A stretch of DNA of 64,000 nucleotides from Cladochytrium replicatum (taxonomy: Eukaryota; Chytridiomycota; Chytridiomycetes; Cladochytriales; Cladochytriaceae). Below, one piece after another: positions 1 to 10,520 of this stretch (within the stretch, counting starts at the first letter, position 1; each line of letters starts with the position of its first letter). The stretch lies in assembly GCA_025526935.1 (NCBI GenBank), contig JAHLKD010000039.1, forward strand, positions 310,001-374,000, in the 5' to 3' direction. Position numbers and translations under genes: made by a program. Below the pieces are notes generated by a model, which did not search any database, had not been told where the DNA came from, and saw nothing but the letters and a program-made list of their open reading frames with translations.

Positions 1-334
1 AAGTATTCTTCGAATCCCCAGCTCTGATGCATTAAATCAAGAAAACATACTGCGATATGGGGGAAAGAAAAGAGACGGTAAACTCGAGAACAACCTTCTG
101 CCTTAACATTAAATCCTTGCCGAAGAAAAATAAACACAAAAATACAACTCAAATCCAGCAGCGGAAACCTGGTCAGCGTCGCAAAATAGACAGCTTAAAA
201 GGAAAAATAATCGGATAATAACCTTCCAACACCAGCATAGGCAGGTTTAACTAGGAACCGCGAAATCGACCGCAAACAATTTTGGATATCCCACCAAAAA
301 GTCGAAAGGCAACAATACCATGATTAAAAGATGA

Positions 335-1820
335 CTAAGATACATGGCTCTGTGGGAATACACCTTCTTCCCTGGTCGTCAAGTTTATCCCCGACGCCCA
401 TCCGTCGCCATACGACTCCTTGACAACGACACGATCGCCAACAATCAGCCGAATATCACCCTCCTGCTCTGGATCAAAGTCACGAACAGCCACGGACGAC
501 GGCGACGACGACGAGCCAGCACCTGCTGATCGTGGTGCCGTCGTCACCACAATGCTGTCTCGGTTGTCTGTGGTGCGATACAACGTTGACGGTGCAGGTG
601 CAACCGAGTAGATAGGTTGCGCGTACGTCACTGGCGCGCCGAGCGTTCCGTTCGCAGGTGCCTGCGAAGTCACAAACACCATCGAGACATTTTGTGACGG
701 CACGGGAGACGCGACGACGGACACGAATCGCGGTGCGCCGGACCCCGAAGGCCCGCTCGTCGACGGAGGGTAGTACACCGAATTCGAAGGCGAGTCGAAA
801 TACGCTTCACCCCCGGCGGAGCTGTATTGCGCCGAGCTACGACGACCGGGAACGACACCGCCACCTCCTGGAGGCATTTTGTACTGAACACGCTCAGCCG
901 AACCGGTACCTCCGATACGCATGAGCGAACGATTCCTCTTCTGCTCCTGGAGCACCAGGACGAACGCTACCGCACCGAGAACACCGAAACAGAGCCCTGC
1001 TGCGGCGCCATAGACGATGTCGCAGGAGAAAATACCAAAGAGCGACGGGAAACAGCCAGGACGTTTCTCTTTCGGAGTTTCCGACGGCGCGGACGTTGGC
1101 GCTACAAGATTTGTGCAACACGGGTTTGCGGAATTCGTCTGGTTGCAAAAATCGCTGGCACTCTGGTAAGCGGTGAACCCTATCCACGTTGCGAAATTTG
1201 TAAGTATGCAAACACCAAACAACCTTCTTCTGTATACCGCAATTTGTTTGCTCGTTTGTGAGACCCGGAAAGCAGTTTGTAGTGCTGGCCGCACAAATGT
1301 TGTTAATGCTCTGGAGTGTGTTTGTCCGTGCTTGGACCACAGAAACGGTTGAATTTGGAGGGCAATTGTTATTGATTAAGTTGAAGGTGGAATCGTACAT
1401 GGACTTGCACTGACTAGCACACAGTGTAGGAACGGTCGACTTGTCCGTGCACTTCCCAATGACCTGGTCGGAGGTGTATATCACCTCACAGATAAATCCC
1501 CGGACATATTGTAGGTAGTTCAAGTCCCATGTAGGGCAGCCGAGGTCACTCCCAGCATTCGACAAGAGACCGAGCGACAGGAACTCGATGGTTCGATTAA
1601 CAAATGCGTCGAATTCGGTAACTTGAGAGAAGTGGTTGAGGTTTGCGTTGAGAGTAAGGTTGACCTTCACTCTGTTGTTGTAGTCGGGGCACTGCTGGCT
1701 GCCTGTGATGGTGACGCATTCTGCAGCGTTTGACTGAGCATCGACTCCTGAGATACCGTCGGCCAGCACCAGCACCAGCACCAGCACCCCTGCCCACGGC
1801 AGCCGTGGAGGTCGTGGCAT
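335..1820 (-). CDS. Type I membrane protein with Cys-rich ectodomain and C-terminal SH3 domain
   Basis: Two exons (1820-1238 and 1179-335) are joined across a 58-bp GT-AG intron that starts GTATAC and carries a TACTTAC branch-like site; the join keeps the frame (..TNCG/FTAYQ..). The first ATG is followed by a hydrophobic signal peptide. The ectodomain (about residues 30-230) has many cysteines and N-glycosylation sequons. One transmembrane segment follows (start YGAAAGLCFGVLGAVAFVL), then a low-complexity Ser/Pro/Gly cytoplasmic stretch, and an SH3 domain in the last ~50 residues (DFDPEQEGDIRL..DRVVV..GWASG..GVFPQSHV). Fungal membrane SH3 proteins such as Sho1 act in surface signalling. This one has a different topology, so the role in signalling is inference. 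The ectodomain family is not recognised. Stop and frame are clear. Confidence 0.75.
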
Positions 1821-1918
1821 CGTCGAGTTGTGGAGCACGCACACTGCCACCGGATGGAATGGAATTCTGATAACTATTTTAAAAAAATTTAACTATCCAG
1901 TGTCCTTCAATATGCGGT

Positions 1919-3313
1919 TCAGAAGTACACCCGGATCGCTGCACTCGCAATGCTTTCCTGCGGACAGTACGGGCACTTGAACCGCGTTGCCGTATTGTTC
2001 TTGCACAACCGATTCAAGCTCTCCTTGCATATCACATGCCCGCACTCCATCATCATCGGCGGATTCTCCTCGGTCGCCATCTCTTTCGAAACTGGGCAGG
2101 CAAACACAGAATGGAATCGATATCGCGGGTGAAGCGGAATCTCCACTGGAAGTTCTCCTGCCTGAGTCCACTCGAGGCCAGACTTGTCTTTCATGATCGA
2201 CGACATTTTGATGATAGTTGGGAGCGCGGCCGTTCCGATTGTGACAGAGGCGTAGAGTGGTGATTCTGTTGGGAGACCGAGCAGGGTGCAGTACTCGCTC
2301 GTGAATTTACGCTCCAAGTCCGCCAATGCGCTGGGGCTCAAAAAATCGGCGTACGGAGATTTATCCAAATTGCGGACATACAGGAAAGAGCACATCATTC
2401 GTTGGATCTCTATGGGGATTGTCAGATGTTTCTTGGCAATCTGATGTTGCACTGTACCTTTCAGGTTCGATTTCGCAAAATAGGGAAACTTTTGCTTAGC
2501 GTAGTTCAGGGCCATTGAGCGATCTTCCTGCAATAGCTGGATAAACTGTTGCTTATCAAGCGTAAACTCCAGAGAAGAATCCAGGTTGCCGCGATTCTGT
2601 TGGCACCAAATAAGGGCGGGACTCAGATTCTTCTGCCGCATCTCCCCTAGTATTCTGTACATTTCGGTAAATTTCTCCTTCATAGCCTGAATCTCGTCGA
2701 CAGACATGTGCTTCAAGACTTTCTTCTCCTTCTCAGTTGCATCGCCAGACAAGATCATTTCAAATGGTCCGTACTCCGAAGCTTCAAGATCCATGTTAAC
2801 GGACTCGTCAGCTGGCTCTCCTTCCATCGCGGCTGCCGCCGTGATTCCAGCCTCGCGAGCAAACATGTCCACAAACTCGAACCGCCCTTCTCTGATAAAG
2901 TGCTGAAGGATCGTGTTGTTCAAGACTCGCTCTTTATTATCCAAAGCATGCGGATCCCACACCGTATCCAGATCCACGTTTTTGAATTTCTTATCGAGGA
3001 CTTTTGCATATTTAGCGACCGTTGAAGTGAGTTCTTTGTGAGCTTCCGAAGCTTGTGATGCTAGTGCTTTGACACGGTTGGAAAGACTGGATTGAGCGAT
3101 GATGTTGCGTGCTGCAGACAATCGGCTGGTTTTGCCTTCGGGTGATTGCACCGCGTCCTGCATTGGCAGGTCACTGTTCGCGGCAGCGGTCTGGATCTCA
3201 TTGCGCACATTCGAGAGCTCAGCGATTAGGGTGTCGATTGCATCGGCAGTCGAGTCTGCGGTCAGTTTCTGCCGCTTGGCGACTTTCTCGTACTCCTTGA
3301 GCACCGTGTCCAT
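1919..3313 (-). CDS. RMD5: RMD5/GID2 (RMND5-type) E3 ubiquitin ligase subunit of the GID/CTLH complex
   Basis: A single 464-residue open frame with no intron. The middle part carries a LisH-like segment (around ILQHFIREGRFEFVDMFARE) and a CTLH region (EIQAMKEKFTEMYRILGEMR onward, including ALIWCQQNR). The C-terminus is the atypical RING of the RMND5 family: FACPVSKE, then NPPMMMECGHVICKESL and FKCPYCP, ending in a short tail RVYF. In yeast, Rmd5 pairs with Gid9 in the ubiquitin ligase that degrades gluconeogenic enzymes when glucose returns; animals use the same complex more broadly. Length and domain order fit the family. It lies just downstream (same strand) of nothing functionally related, and about 100 bp separates it from the SH3 membrane protein gene. 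Confidence 0.9.
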   Translation of the reverse strand: MDTVLKEYEKVAKRQKLTADSTADAIDTLIAELSNVRNEIQTAAANSDLPMQDAVQSPEGKTSRLSAARNIIAQSSLSNRVKALASQASEAHKELTSTVAKYAKVLDKKFKNVDLDTVWDPHALDNKERVLNNTILQHFIREGRFEFVDMFAREAGITAAAAMEGEPADESVNMDLEASEYGPFEMILSGDATEKEKKVLKHMSVDEIQAMKEKFTEMYRILGEMRQKNLSPALIWCQQNRGNLDSSLEFTLDKQQFIQLLQEDRSMALNYAKQKFPYFAKSNLKGTVQHQIAKKHLTIPIEIQRMMCSFLYVRNLDKSPYADFLSPSALADLERKFTSEYCTLLGLPTESPLYASVTIGTAALPTIIKMSSIMKDKSGLEWTQAGELPVEIPLHPRYRFHSVFACPVSKEMATEENPPMMMECGHVICKESLNRLCKNNTATRFKCPYCPQESIASAAIRVYF

Positions 3314-3600
3314 GATCAGTGGCGCAACTGGGGGGAACTACTGGGCAGACGGAGACGGAGACGGGGACAAGAAACTTGCTGTCGGAGGTATTGATACATT
3401 GTGTATTTTAAAAATAGTTAAACTTAAACTGACATTGATGGATCTGACTTGTGATCCAGGGTTTACCCCACGGAAGTCAAAGGATAAGCGGGAAACTCGC
3501 GGGATTTAAAAATACCAATAAACGAGAACGATTCGAACAACGAGGGTTTCTAACGCCACGTTAATGCTTTAAGCGGTCCATCGTCGACCCTTCCTCTCTC

Positions 3601-5595
3601 ATGAGGGGAACGACCAAAGACACCACTTGCTCACCCAAAGCCATTCCTATCGCAACTAGCAAGCAGATCCAACATGCGCAATCGGCAATTGACTCTAATA
3701 AACGAGTTGATCAGCCATCGGAAGGTGGAATCTGGAACGATGATTCGAAGAAGCACACCAATGGATTCTTAACCATGTGCCGGGTTAATGCGAGTTCAGC
3801 TCCAACAAAAGATACTTCTTGACGTTCCCATCGGGATAGAGACAGAGCCGATGCTATCGCCTACGCAACCCAACAGGCATCGGAGTTCGCAGCTTCCCTG
3901 CAAGTTCCAATCGACCACAATGGCACAGCTCTCCATCTCGCCGTCGAACTAAATTGATTTCATGGTCGTCGCACTCCTTCTCCAGCGTTTGTGCGAATCC
4001 AGATGTGCCCAACGGATCCAACGTTACGCCAACAGTGCTCGCCAAACGCATGTCGTACTCCAACCTCGTGCGGGTACTGAAAATGTATGGTGGGACTCTA
4101 CCTGCAACGGATGAAAAGTTTCGAAATTCCACAGCGTTGGGAGGTGGCGGGAGGCGACCAAGGAGCGAGGCGAACAATGCGCCAATGGGTGACTCGGCCC
4201 GAAGGCCCTCAAAGAATGTGGGGTGTGCAAATGAGAATGTGGTCATTGTTGCGGGGAATATCCCGCTCTGTCGAGCTACTTTCGCAACTGAGTAAATCCC
4301 GAGCGCGATTCCGGAATCTTGCGGGGATGGAGAAGAATCGGGGGTCGAAGTTGAGAAAACGAGCAGTGCGAATGATGTGGATCGACATTCCAGCAATGGA
4401 AAGCCATTTAATTTGAGCGCACAAAATGTTTGCTTTCTAGGCCTTTATTTGAAACCGGTACTCATTGGAAGAGATCACCGTGGTATCACCGGGCACATTT
4501 GGGCATGTTTAGTCGGACGAGAGGATGTTGTTCGTTTGCTGGTTGAAGCTGGACACGCCGATTTCAACGGAGCTCTAAACCAGCCCGCATTATCTCAAAA
4601 TTCGAAATCGATCCTCTTGACACTACTTATTGCCGCTGTATTTAAAGGATCTAAGGAGCTGACCGGTATCGATAAAGGTACGGATGTGAACCTTAGAGCT
4701 GGAAGTGGTCGAACTTGCATTCATGGCTGCTTGGCTGTTTCTTGTGCAGACGGGAAGTATTTTGAAGGCGATGCTCCTATACCTGACAACAGAGGACACA
4801 GAGTTTATTGGATCGATTCTCAGCATCTTTCAGACCAGGAATCAGCCGAAAAGGTCCTCAACTCTGGAAACAAGGGTCATAATTCTGTTACGTTCAAAGT
4901 TGAAGAGCAACACGGACATTTTGGAGTTGACCGATCCAATAAGTCCATGGAAGGGGACTGAACCGGATGAAAAATCTGTTTCGGTCTTCGAATGCATCGT
5001 GCAATTGATGCTGGCAGCACAAAAGAAAGTCAAACATCAATCTGTGACGATTCCTGAAAGAAATGCACCACACGACTAACCTTCTTCGTGCAATCGAAGT
5101 TTTGGAGAAATCAGCAGGAAAGTCATCCATCATCCCAGCAACTCCCGCATCTGCTCTAAGCACAGCGAATACACTAATGCCACCAACATCTGCCGCTCTC
5201 ACTGCCTCTGCGGGAATCACTCAGTCGCCGTCCTGGTCACGAGCCCGCGCTGACATCTGCTTCATTTCATCTTCTCCAGTCCGGCAAAGTATTTTCCGAG
5301 GTTGCGCGAGTTTTAAACTTGAATATTCTCGACAGCTCATGGTAAAAACTCGTATCTCTGTTGGCGTTTGGCCGCCTGCAAACGCCATCTCGGACATGAT
5401 CAAGGCTGCCGCAACCTTGGCCAAGGCACGCAGATCACTCGCCCAGCTCGTCAACAGCACAGGATTCTTCCCGATCCTCGGAAAAAATCTTGAATTGCGA
5501 TTCGAGCTTTTAGATCAGCTTGGCGAGCTCGCAAAGTCGTATGCTCAGGTTTCTTCTTCGGACGGACCCAGCGCTGCTCTGTCCAACGAATAAGC
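3601..5595 (+). pseudogene. Decayed ankyrin-repeat gene
   Basis: Ankyrin-like pieces occur in shifting plus-strand frames. At about 3850-3950 there is LQVPIDHNGTALHLAVEL, followed by a stop. A piece DFMVVALLLQ continues in another frame, then NPDVPNGSNVTPTVLAKRMS and VLKMYGGTLP in a third. At about 4470-4560 there is DHRGITGHIWACLVGREDVV and RLLVEAGHADFN; at about 4690-4740 DVNLRAGSGRTCIHGCLAV. Around 4930 the frame changes again to DILELTDPISPW. A helical segment (MIKAAATLAKARRSLAQLV onward, about 5395-5590) is open. The frame changes inside repeat units are not explained by introns with clean splice sites, so this reads as a broken gene; a multi-intron gene with unusual repeats is the alternative. 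The function of the original protein is unknown. Confidence 0.5.
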
Positions 5596-5599
5596 ACGG

Positions 5600-6262
5600 T
5601 GTCTTCGAATTCTCTGGATAACCTCGTTCGTCAGTTCGTCGCCTCAGTTTCGGAGTTGAAACGAGTGCAGATGATGGGTTTGACGAAAGGAATGGTTTTC
5701 GTGTCGTGCGGACGCGATCATCCAGGAAGTCCGCTCGTATGAGCCGTTCTCGCATATCCCCGACACAATAACACTGAAGCTGTCCCCCGAATTGATCTTT
5801 CCTGCACCCAACAACTTGCCACTGTCGGGTGCTATGACGGAGCTGGAAGCCGCTGCTGATCCGGTGATGTTTCGGGGCAAAGTCGCCTCGGGACCGTGCG
5901 GTGAAGATCAAGAATGCGGCGTCAGTGAAGCGGTAAAACGTGACATTGGAAGAAAGATTGCTAGCAGAATGAGAAAATGCAGAAACTGTTCCAGATTTGG
6001 GAGGATCAGTTCCGAACGGTCACTGATGATCGTGCAAATTTGATAATCATTTACATTTGTTGTCCGCAGGACCGGCTGAACCACCGACAGTTTGACCTCG
6101 TCGTTAACAAGAAGGTCGATCCAATCTGTCTTGGAGTATACTACTTCCTCAAACTTTTCAAAGCTGGGATCTCAGGTTCTTGTAAACTGTTTGGTCAGCA
6201 AGCCACACGCTGCTCCCAACACGAAACGCGCTCGTGTCACTTGCCCACCACAACCATCAACT
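5600..6262. other. Spacer, possible tail of the decayed gene
   Basis: No convincing gene. Short plus-strand frames are open (for example 5792-6043) and could be the last remnants of the ankyrin-type gene upstream, but none shows a recognisable domain or clean splice joins. The stretch ends at the start codon of the secreted protein gene at 6263. Confidence 0.3.
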
Positions 6263-7755
6263 ATGTCCTCTTTGTCTGAAGGAATGAGCACGACTTGGCT
6301 GCTCACCATGGTCGCCCTAGTTCTTTCGACTCTCATTTTACCAGCTCGCAGTCAGTTCAACACAAATGATCTGCCTCTCACGTTCGATCAACGCGGCCCG
6401 CCATATTTTCTCCTCAATCAAACCAGCATGTTCAATGTCAGTCCATGAACTTCCAAGATATTGTTCCAGCTTACCTCTTGCGAACAATTTAGAGAGTAGT
6501 TCATGCGCGTATTTACCGAAATGGGAACTATACATTGCAAAAGGGGGGACAAGTGGTCGTGGTAGGTTTCGGTAGATTCTTCCAGAGAACAACTTTGTAA
6601 CTTACTTCCAAACAATCAGAGCATTCAACAGGTGGCTAAGTCGCTATCAATGCTGAAGCCAACTTACGTTCGAGGGCTTATTCGTCTGGACAACAATGAC
6701 GATCTCACTCCCGACATGATACGAGATTTCATTACAGTGCGCCAGGCTGTGCTTCCTGGATCGCCTTCATGCAAGTTTGATATCGAGCTAGAAGCACTTC
6801 AATTCTCGTTTGGGGACGGGAAGGCAATCAAGGACAAATTGCAAATGATTTGGGCCGCGATGCGCTCGAATCCCGGTTTCCAGATCGATGCGATATTCTT
6901 TGATCATTGGAATCAAGCCTTTGCCGACTCTCCGATTGCAATGCTGGTGGCGACGTTCTTCATCCATCAGGACATGAAGATTGCGCTTGGTGGGTCTCTC
7001 GAGAATCGTAAAAGCACGTACTAACTCTGCTAACATACAGGAGGAAACACTTACGGAGGTGACATTCCGCCCAACACGGATTTCGTTTCACTCACGACCA
7101 GCAACTTCCTTGTAAGTGTTGAAGAATTTGAACAAATTGGCGAACAAAAATCAATGCGAACCTCAACTTTCAGATCCCACCATCGAAGCCATTCACGCAT
7201 CCCGTCCCAGCTATCGGCGCAATGCTCTCCTCGGCCCCATCCGACTTCTCCTCCGAATCGTGCGCATTTAACGCATACCTTTACTACTCGCAGTCCTCTT
7301 CGACGTCCTTCCGCATCAAAGATGGTGCTGGGCGATACGACGTGATTCGTAGCATCGCCTACCAACAGAAATCAGGTGGATATGTATATTCGTGGCCGAT
7401 ATTTTACCCGGAATGCCCGACACAACGATCATACGACTCGGTGGACGACTGGGCGGCCGTTTCCAACCCGATCCCGGGCAAGTCTACCCCTGGCCCCGGA
7501 AACATGACACTGTACGATTGGATGGCGACTGTGCTGATCCCGATGTACTCGCCGGATGACGGCGGAGGACTGACGCCGTATAGTTTTCCGTTGAACCCGA
7601 ACTGGGGTGGTGGGTCGAACGACACAGGGAACTCGACCCCGCGGCGGGTTGGAAACACCGCACCTCCACGAAGCTCTTCCTCCCGCAACACACACAGCGC
7701 TTTTGCAGCTGTGGCAGCCACTGCTATTTCGATGCTTTTAACCCAAATCTTTTGA
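6263..7755 (+). CDS. Secreted, probably GPI-anchored protein (possible TIM-barrel glycosidase-like)
   Basis: Four exons fit: 6263-6439, 6620-6989, 7041-7111 and 7174-7755, with GT-AG introns. The second intron contains a perfect TACTAAC branch site. Exon joins keep the frame (ALG/GNTYGG; SNFL/IPPSK). The first exon encodes a signal peptide (TTWLLTMVALVLSTLILPAR, then SQFN). The C-terminus is a Ser/Thr-rich stretch followed by a hydrophobic tail (HSAFAAVAATAISMLLTQIF), as expected for GPI attachment. The middle (SFGDGKAIKDKLQMIWAAMR.., DAIFFDHWNQAF.., MKIALGGNTYGG) has alternating helix and short strand pattern ending in acidic/aromatic residues, which suggests a TIM-barrel hydrolase fold acting on the cell wall or food. 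That functional guess is inference; the family is not recognised with certainty. Confidence 0.7.
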
Positions 7756-7881
7756 TTTTGTTTCCGAATCTGCCCCGATCCCATTTCCAGTGTTAAGTCT
7801 GCAACTATTTATTGCGTGATGTGTTTGTCGAAAATAGATCTCCTTCCTCTCATCAGTAAACCCTTAATATGAACCCCAGGG

Positions 7882-8989
7882 ATGAGTGGCCGGGAAGGTT
7901 CTCCTCACGCCACATTTTATAAAGATTGCGAAATGATCAGAACTCTCAATGCTCGCTGGTCTGCCGTCGGGAAGCTTGGTGCGCGCACTGCCCCCCTCGG
8001 TCGCTCCTCTCACACAGTCAACTTGATCAATGGGAAGGTATATGTCTTCAGTGGAGAACACGCCCCGCGCCAACCAATCGACAACACCATTCATAGTATG
8101 TGGAGCTCTATGCTAACTGTCAGATGAGGTTCTGAACAAAAGCTTTTGATAAAATTTAATAGTTTTTGACTTGAATACTGGGAGCTGGGTCGATCCCATC
8201 GTCCCGGGCGCTTTTACGCCCAGCCCACGCGTGGGCCACGCAAGCGCCTCGATCGGCAAGGACATCTACTACTTTGGTGGGCGGGGTGGACTCGACATGG
8301 CTCCGTTGGAAGCGAACGTGTACATATTCAACACTGAAACCTCGAGCTGGTCGACAGTTGCACCCGACACTTTAACCCCTCAGGCCCGTTCGTACCACGC
8401 TATGACCTCCGCAGGAAACAAGCTGTACGTGTTTGGTGGATGTCCGGAGAAAGGTCGCATGAACGACTTGCATTCGTTCAACTCTGCCACTCGCACTTGG
8501 GAAGATCTGTATGCACCTGGCGCACCTCCGGCTCGTGGTGGACCGGGACTCGCTGCGTTCGGCGAGTCTTTGTACGTGTATGGGGGCTTCGACGGGGTGA
8601 ACGAGCGCGGGGACGTGTTCAAGTATGATCTCAAGGAGAAGAAGTGGACCGATGTCACTCCTGAAGCTACTGAAGGCTCGCCGATTCCCCGCAGCGTATT
8701 CGGTTTCGTGGCTGTAGAGGAGCTGGGCGGGATCCTGGCTTTGTGCGGTGAAAAGGATCCCAGTCCGACCGGCCACATTGGGAGCGGGAAGTATCTCGAT
8801 GACAGCTACTTGTTGCTCATCAAGGGCGTCGAGAAGCCAGTTTGGGTTCCTATCGAAACCGCGGACAGGGAGAACGGCCCGACTCCGCGAGGTTGGATCG
8901 CAGCTGCAGCGGAGGGGAAAGAGGTTGTGGTTCATGGAGGCTTCGATGGTGCCATCAGAGATGATGGGCTGTTCGTCCTTCAATTTTGA
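7882..8989 (+). CDS. Kelch-repeat protein
   Basis: Two exons (7882-8095 and 8163-8989) are joined across a 67-bp intron GTATGT..AATAG, giving ..NTIH/IFDLNTG... An internal ATG at 7933 (MIRTLNARWSAVG) is an equally likely start because the typical first kelch strand begins there. At least five kelch blades are visible: SSHTVNLINGKVYVFSG, GHASASIGKDIYYFGGRGG, SYHAMTSAGNKLYVFGG, GPGLAAFGESLYVYGGFDG and SVFGFVAVEELGGILALCG, with a last blade ending VVVHGGFDGAIRDDGLFVL. There is no BTB, F-box or transmembrane segment, so it is a bare cytosolic beta-propeller, likely a protein-interaction scaffold. It resembles the stand-alone propellers of the nitrile-specifier/Tea1 type; no more specific role is supported. 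Confidence 0.85.
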
Positions 8990-9151
8990 CGACCCTTCAG
9001 TAATCTGTAATTGTGTTTCCCCCGTTTATGTGCCATGGAACAGTTCTATGAATACGCAGTGACAAATTTCCAATAATGTATTCTTCAGTGTGACGCACAC
9101 CGGATGGAAAGCCAACAACTCCGCAGCAACTTAGTTCCGAAACACAGAAGG

Positions 9152-10115
9152 TTACGAAGATTTGGACTTTGCGGCATTCGGCTTTGACACATAGCTCTGC
9201 CGCTGCTTGATCATATGAGTGTACAAAATGTAGAATCCTAATCAAGCCAATTAGCCCTGCGAACTGACTTGCAGGGCTGCTTTCATTACCTGGGAAGTAG
9301 ATAACGCCTTGTGCAACATACAGCCAGTAGAGGATTGAACCTCCAAGTTGGTATGCGCCGTGACGAGCCTTCATGAGAAGAATCCACTCACTTCCAGCTC
9401 CAAGGGGGTAAAGAACCCAGAAGAAGTTGTATCGGCACCATAGAAGTACTGACGGCACTTCGCCAATGAGATTGAGGCCGTAGTATGAGTATCGCACCAT
9501 TTCAGTAATGGTCCAAGCGATGACCATTGTCGTGTAGGCTGGATGTCCACGGATCTGCCTCAATCATAAGTCAATACGCCATAGGAATACGAGGGTACGT
9601 TACCGATTGGTCGTCGTAAATGTTTAGTACACCCCACACCAAAAGCAGGCGTGAAAAGATCTGCATGAGCGTGGTCATGATGGGAGAGCGCACGAATCCT
9701 GTCAACACGATAAGATATGTGGGATTTGTCCGTTTAATGTTATATACCGAGCGCTGAATGAAGCACCTGTCCAAATTCAAACCAAACTTTCAGATCAGCA
9801 GCTGAACAAAGGATACTTTTCAAGATTACCTCGAGAATTGCGCAAGTCTGAACTAATGTAACCACCCATCCACTAGCATCGTAGCTCTTTGCAAAGTCGC
9901 CACCAGTTTTTGACAGGCTGTCAACAAGCAGCCACTGTGCATACGCCCATCCTGCCATTGAAGCTGCGTTGTATGCAATCAGATATGCCTTAATGACCGC
10001 CGAGGGTCCCTTTTTCTTGTCTGCAGTGAAATGATGTCAAAAAAGGTTGAAATAGATTAGCGAAAGGAGCCAATTTCATTAATTAAGCCAGCGAACCTGC
10101 ACTTCGACCAGCCAT
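9152..10115 (-). CDS. PHS1: Very-long-chain 3-hydroxyacyl-CoA dehydratase (PHS1/HACD)
   Basis: Six small exons read cleanly on the minus strand. Exon 1 is only 19 bp (10115-10097, MAGRSA), exon 2 is 10020-9830, and exon 3 is about 19 bp (VLHSALG). The last exon ends at 9152 (SYVSKPNAAKSKSS). All joins use GT-AG introns of about 50-80 bp and keep frame. The protein has several membrane helices and the PTPLA/HACD signature: AYLIAYNAASMAGWAYAQWL, LEVLHSALGFVRSPIMTT, QIFSRLLLVWG, and MVRYSYYGLNLIGEVP with WCRYNFFWVLYPLGAGSEW, which contains the family's conserved Tyr and Glu region. PHS1 catalyses the third step of the fatty-acid elongation cycle in the endoplasmic reticulum, and the basic C-terminal tail (KPNAAKSKSS) is compatible with ER retention. 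About 400 bp separate it from the divergent RPB2 gene. Confidence 0.92.
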
Positions 10116-10520
10116 TCTCTTTTCGATGAAGAACTGCAGCGATTCACTTTTCAATTCCAAACTCAAAAATTGTCCAACTTTTCGACAGCAGGTCCTGTGG
10201 CTTTTGGCTCAGTTGCCTTTCGTCGACAAAAAGGATACAAAACACGGGCGAACGTGCGCTCTGAAGCCAGAACCTGGCGAATTGCTCTCACCTGTATCGC
10301 CGTCGCTGGCACTGAGATCTCGGTTGTACTTAATTTTCGGTTGTACTTTGTTCGCTCCTCTACTGCACTGTCACATTTCGAGAAAGTGGCAAGCGACCCG
10401 GACGCATCTGAAAGCTGTGAATTTGAGGGCATCCGATTGCCAAATCTTCTGAGCCTCAATAAGCTCTGTTGTACCATTTTCATCACCGAAAGAGTGTTCT
10501 AAAGCTTGACCTTCACAATC

